Below are positions 61,541 to 64,000 of a DNA stretch of 64,000 nt, one piece after another; the first letter of the stretch is position 1; each line of letters begins with the position of its first letter. The stretch spans positions 74,782-138,781 of the forward strand of contig NZ_CALDPF010000007.1 of NCBI RefSeq assembly GCF_937912035.1, written 5' to 3'. The DNA comes from an uncultured Bacteroides sp. (GTDB lineage Bacteria; Bacteroidota; Bacteroidia; Bacteroidales; Bacteroidaceae). The notes beneath the pieces were generated by a model, which was not told the DNA's origin, did no database searches, and saw only the letters and a program-made list of their open reading frames with translations. Both the position numbers and the translations under genes were made by a program.

Positions 61541-61630
61541 CTTAATATACAATAAAATATCTCAGAATAATAAAAGCCTCATCAACTGCATAGCCATATA
61601 TAAAAAAGCTTCGAATAAAATCTAATTGAT

Positions 61631-62278
61631 TTATTCAAAGACCAAACGGCCGAAAAAATCAGGACAGTGGAAACATGGTTCAGGAAGATTTATAGGAGAC
61701 CATGAAAGAAAATGTGGAGTTTGCAACAGATCACCACATTTATAGAAATTAGCACGTAACACACGACCTGACAATTCTTTAAAATCATGACTGAAGAAAG
61801 AAGATACAGGAATAATCAATGAAAGTTCCCATGAAATCTCACCTAAGCGTTCCTCAAAAGGTTCTCTTCCCAATGAAGACCACCTCTTAATACCTGACAG
61901 TACCTCCTGAGAAGCAGGGTGTCTGTCGCCTTTCCTACCATAGTTAACTAATATTGTTCCTGCACAATTACATTCAAAATTATAATATTCGTTCTCATCT
62001 TCAGAACGGACAAAAAACTCACAGCACGAATCTTCCCACACTCGGCCCTGATCGGAAGCTGCAACGGCACGAACACTTGCTTCAGTTACTCTATAATTAA
62101 GCAATATTGATTCTCCGCAATGTACAATTCTAAATTCTACTTTTGGGCAATATGGATAATCAGGCCAATTTACAACGTTAATAGGAATAAACGCTATTGA
62201 AGCATCGTCCATTATTCTACTCACATTCTCTGCATCAGCTACAGCACAAGAGAGTTTCTTTACATGAATTTCTTTCAT
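61631..62278 (-). CDS. CBM9-like protein without signal peptide
   Basis: 215 residues resembling the family 9 carbohydrate-binding/DOMON-like fold used in some Bacteroides proteins: AFIPINVVNWPDYPYCPKVE, QGRVWEDSCCEFFVRSEDE, YYNFECNCAGTILVNYG and WELSLIIPVSSFF. No signal peptide is seen, so it is probably cytoplasmic. Family 9 modules bind sugar ends in enzymes, but the sugar here, if any, is unknown. Nine Cys residues are unusual for the fold. The -7 element TATATTTG is on the minus strand at 62310-62317. Confidence 0.68.
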   Translation of the reverse strand: MKEIHVKKLSCAVADAENVSRIMDDASIAFIPINVVNWPDYPYCPKVEFRIVHCGESILLNYRVTEASVRAVAASDQGRVWEDSCCEFFVRSEDENEYYNFECNCAGTILVNYGRKGDRHPASQEVLSGIKRWSSLGREPFEERLGEISWELSLIIPVSSFFSHDFKELSGRVLRANFYKCGDLLQTPHFLSWSPINLPEPCFHCPDFFGRLVFE

Positions 62279-62309
62279 AATTATTAAAGTTAAGTTATAT
62301 GGTACAATG

Positions 62310-62317
62310 CAAATATA
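62310..62317 (-). promoter_or_regulatory. -7 element of the CBM9-like gene
   Basis: Complement reads TATATTTG, 31 bp before the ATG. Confidence 0.45.
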
Positions 62318-62402
62318 CTAAAACTTCAAATACAAATACACTTTTGCCAAATAAATTTATATTTACACCTTTATTTTATAAACATTTGTAGAATAAAAGA
62401 AG

Positions 62403-63908
62403 TTATCTCTTCTCCCAAAAACTAGGTGCAAACATTAATAATATGCCAAACAATTCCAATCGTCCTATAAGCATCAGAAAAGATGAAACCCACTTCGCAG
62501 CATCAGGAAGAGCACTCCAAGAATAAGCAGGACCAAAGCTACCAAAACCTGGACCTACGTTTCCAATGCTAGATACGGCAATACCCATGGCTTCCATCAT
62601 CTCAAGTCCTAAAATCATAAAAATAAACCAGCCAACAAATGTACATATAATGTAAAGCATAGCAAAAGTTGTCACAGTAGAGATAGTAGAAGATGAAACA
62701 GAATGCCCATTGACCTTTACCGGTAGTACGGCACGCGGATGCATAAGCCTATTAAACTCATTCTTAACATTCTGCAAAATAATAAGAAGACGCATAGATT
62801 TCACCCCACCAGCCGTTGAACCAGTACAGCCACCTGCAAACATTATATAAACCAAAAGAACCAAAGTAAAATGCGGCCATGTAGAATAATCATCAGTTGC
62901 ATATCCACATGATGTATGAATCGTTACAACCTGAAAAAAAGCACGTCTAAAGGCTAGTTCAAGTCCATACCCCTTTAAAAAATACAATGCAAATGTTATA
63001 ATAGCTGTTACCGTTCCTACAGAAAACAAGAAACATCTTGTCTCGACATCTTTCAGCCAATGCCAGGTTTTTCCTTTGAATATCAGAAAATATAAAGAGA
63101 AGTTTATAGCTGAGAGCATTGTAAATATAGTTATAACATATTCAATAAAAGGCGAATTCCAATATGCCACACTATTCTGTTTTGTTGAGAATCCTCCGGT
63201 AGCTGTAGATGTAAATGCATGACATACCGCATCAAAAATACTCATTCCTCCTATCCACAACAAGAATGCTTCAACAATAGTAAGCATCAGATAAACCATC
63301 CATAACCCCTTGGCCATCTTGCTTATCTTTGGATGTATCTTGTCATGATTTACCCCAGTTGCCTCAGCAGAAAAAAGGACTTGATTTCCCACTCCGAATA
63401 TAGGAAGTATTGCTATAGTAAAGAACACAATTCCCAAACCTCCTATCCATTGTGTAAAACTACGCCAGAACAACATCCCTTTGGACAACGATTCTATATT
63501 ATCAAGAATAGACGCCCCAGTTGTTGTAAACCCGGACATCGTTTCAAAAAATGCGTCCGTAACAGAAGGTATACTGCCACTTATATAGAAAGGCAACATA
63601 CCAAACAAAGTAAAAAACAACCATGTAAAAGCTACAATACAATATCCGTCTCTTCTGGATAGACTTTTGTCTGCATTCTTACCCAAAAACATAAACAGAC
63701 TGCCTATACCAAAATTTATCAATAAAGAATAAACAAAGTGTATATAATCACTTTCATTGTATAAAAGGGAAACCAGTGTACATACCAAGAACATCACCCC
63801 CTCTAAATAGAGAAGTATACCAAGAATTCTGAAAATCATTTTTCGATTCAATAGGCTATGTCCCCGACCGGCCTCAATATGCATTTGTGAACTGATGAAG
63901 TCTTCCAT
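62403..63908 (-). CDS. trkH: TrkH-family potassium transporter membrane subunit
   Basis: 501 residues, four repeats of membrane-pore-membrane helices. Selectivity-filter segments are TMSGFTTTGASI, FTSTATGGFST, HTSCGYATDDYSTW and SSIGNVGPGFG, each centred on the conserved glycine of the K+ pore. It forms the channel part of Trk/Ktr uptake and needs a TrkA-type regulatory partner, which is not in this window. An internal Met at residue 24 is a possible shorter start. It follows the tRNA terminator closely. Confidence 0.93.
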   Translation of the reverse strand: MEDFISSQMHIEAGRGHSLLNRKMIFRILGILLYLEGVMFLVCTLVSLLYNESDYIHFVYSLLINFGIGSLFMFLGKNADKSLSRRDGYCIVAFTWLFFTLFGMLPFYISGSIPSVTDAFFETMSGFTTTGASILDNIESLSKGMLFWRSFTQWIGGLGIVFFTIAILPIFGVGNQVLFSAEATGVNHDKIHPKISKMAKGLWMVYLMLTIVEAFLLWIGGMSIFDAVCHAFTSTATGGFSTKQNSVAYWNSPFIEYVITIFTMLSAINFSLYFLIFKGKTWHWLKDVETRCFLFSVGTVTAIITFALYFLKGYGLELAFRRAFFQVVTIHTSCGYATDDYSTWPHFTLVLLVYIMFAGGCTGSTAGGVKSMRLLIILQNVKNEFNRLMHPRAVLPVKVNGHSVSSSTISTVTTFAMLYIICTFVGWFIFMILGLEMMEAMGIAVSSIGNVGPGFGSFGPAYSWSALPDAAKWVSSFLMLIGRLELFGILLMFAPSFWEKR

Positions 63909-63921
63909 ATCTTATAAAATT

Positions 63922-63945
63922 AAAAAAGAGGCCACTAAAGCCTCT
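63922..63945 (-). terminator. terminator of tRNA-Pro transcript
   Basis: On the minus strand AGAGGC pairs with GCCTCT (63940-63945 and 63927-63932) around a 7-base loop, then TTTTTT (63922-63927). It lies 7 bases after the tRNA and just before the trkH start region. Confidence 0.85.
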
Positions 63946-63951
63946 CTTACG

Positions 63952-64000
63952 TCGGGGTACCAGGATTCGAACCTGGGACCCCCTGCTCCCAAAGCAGGTG
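63952..64000 (-). tRNA. tRNA-Pro(TGG), 3' part
   Basis: Minus-strand reading from the window edge gives CACCTGCTTTGGGAGCAG, an anticodon arm with anticodon TGG (Pro). The T arm with loop GGTTCGAATCC follows, then the acceptor 3' strand TACCCCG and discriminator A (63952). About 49 of about 77 bases are in the window; the D arm and 5' acceptor strand lie beyond position 64000. Confidence 0.9.

Noticed and set aside
1..64000. CRISPR arrays, insertion sequences, prophage or toxin-antitoxin modules
   Set aside because: No regularly spaced identical repeats with spacers, transposase motifs, terminal inverted repeats around a gene, or phage genes were found. The 22-bp arrays have no spacers.

Overview
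The window looks like a chromosomal segment of a Bacteroidales gut-type bacterium, most likely Bacteroidaceae (Bacteroides or Phocaeicola). The evidence is: many promoters of the Bacteroidetes type (TTTG, about 19 bp, TAnnTTTG); weak Shine-Dalgarno sequences; an AT-rich background; the bifunctional lpxC-fabZ gene; a two-gene LysO; a fimbrillin-family lipoprotein; DUF3857/transglutaminase proteins; and many SPI/SPII signal peptides. I saw no insertion sequence, prophage, CRISPR array or recognised defence locus. It reads as core genome with accessory envelope genes.

Layout. 1-1.9 kb: a Tsx-like outer-membrane channel and an AzgA-type purine permease (minus, permease cut by the window edge). 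2-5.2 kb: a degenerate fucosidase-like secreted protein and serB. 5.3-7.4 kb: a 22-bp palindromic repeat array, then the xpt-xanthine permease operon. 7.5-13.7 kb: fimbrillin lipoprotein, alkaline phosphatase, HhH protein, Na+-dependent amino-acid transporter, VanZ-like protein, ROK glucokinase. 13.9-19.6 kb: a five-gene MacAB/TolC-type efflux operon. 19.8-25.2 kb (minus): basic secreted protein, CvfB-like S1 protein, and a kefB-like/tcdA/lolD operon. 25.4-27.6 kb: asd, a second 22-bp repeat array, a candidate small RNA, split LysO. 27.7-33.4 kb: an envelope cluster with four lipoproteins, a Crp/Fnr regulator and a PagL-like barrel. 33.5-34.8 kb: pgk. 34.8-41.5 kb (minus): probable operon cstA, ybjQ-like, porin, and two DUF3857 proteins. 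41.6-47.9 kb: a GH10-like glycosidase, a TPR histidine kinase, a LuxR-type response regulator and a LamG/polytopic membrane protein. 47.9-48.7 kb: an AT-rich stretch without genes. 48.7-53.4 kb: purM, three tandem paralogous small membrane proteins, prfA, a small barrel, pyrF. 53.7-58.6 kb: lpxD, lpxC-fabZ, lpxA, a PRiA4-type acidic protein, miaA. 58.6-64 kb: glycosyltransferase, mtaB, a Cys-rich mini-lipoprotein, a CBM9-like protein, trkH, and the 3' part of tRNA-Pro(TGG).

How the parts fit together. The window carries two purine-uptake loci (outer channel plus inner permease; phosphoribosyltransferase plus permease), the first steps of lipid A synthesis with a PagL-like lipid A deacylase candidate elsewhere, a lipoprotein-release ATPase, and three enzymes acting on tRNA adenosine 37 (TcdA, MtaB, MiaA). 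The least explained items are the two 22-bp-period palindromic arrays lying between converging transcription units, the candidate small RNA next to one of them, the triplicated small membrane proteins between purM and prfA, and the catalytically dead-looking transglutaminase partner. No computation or database search was run. Family names rest on motifs read by eye.
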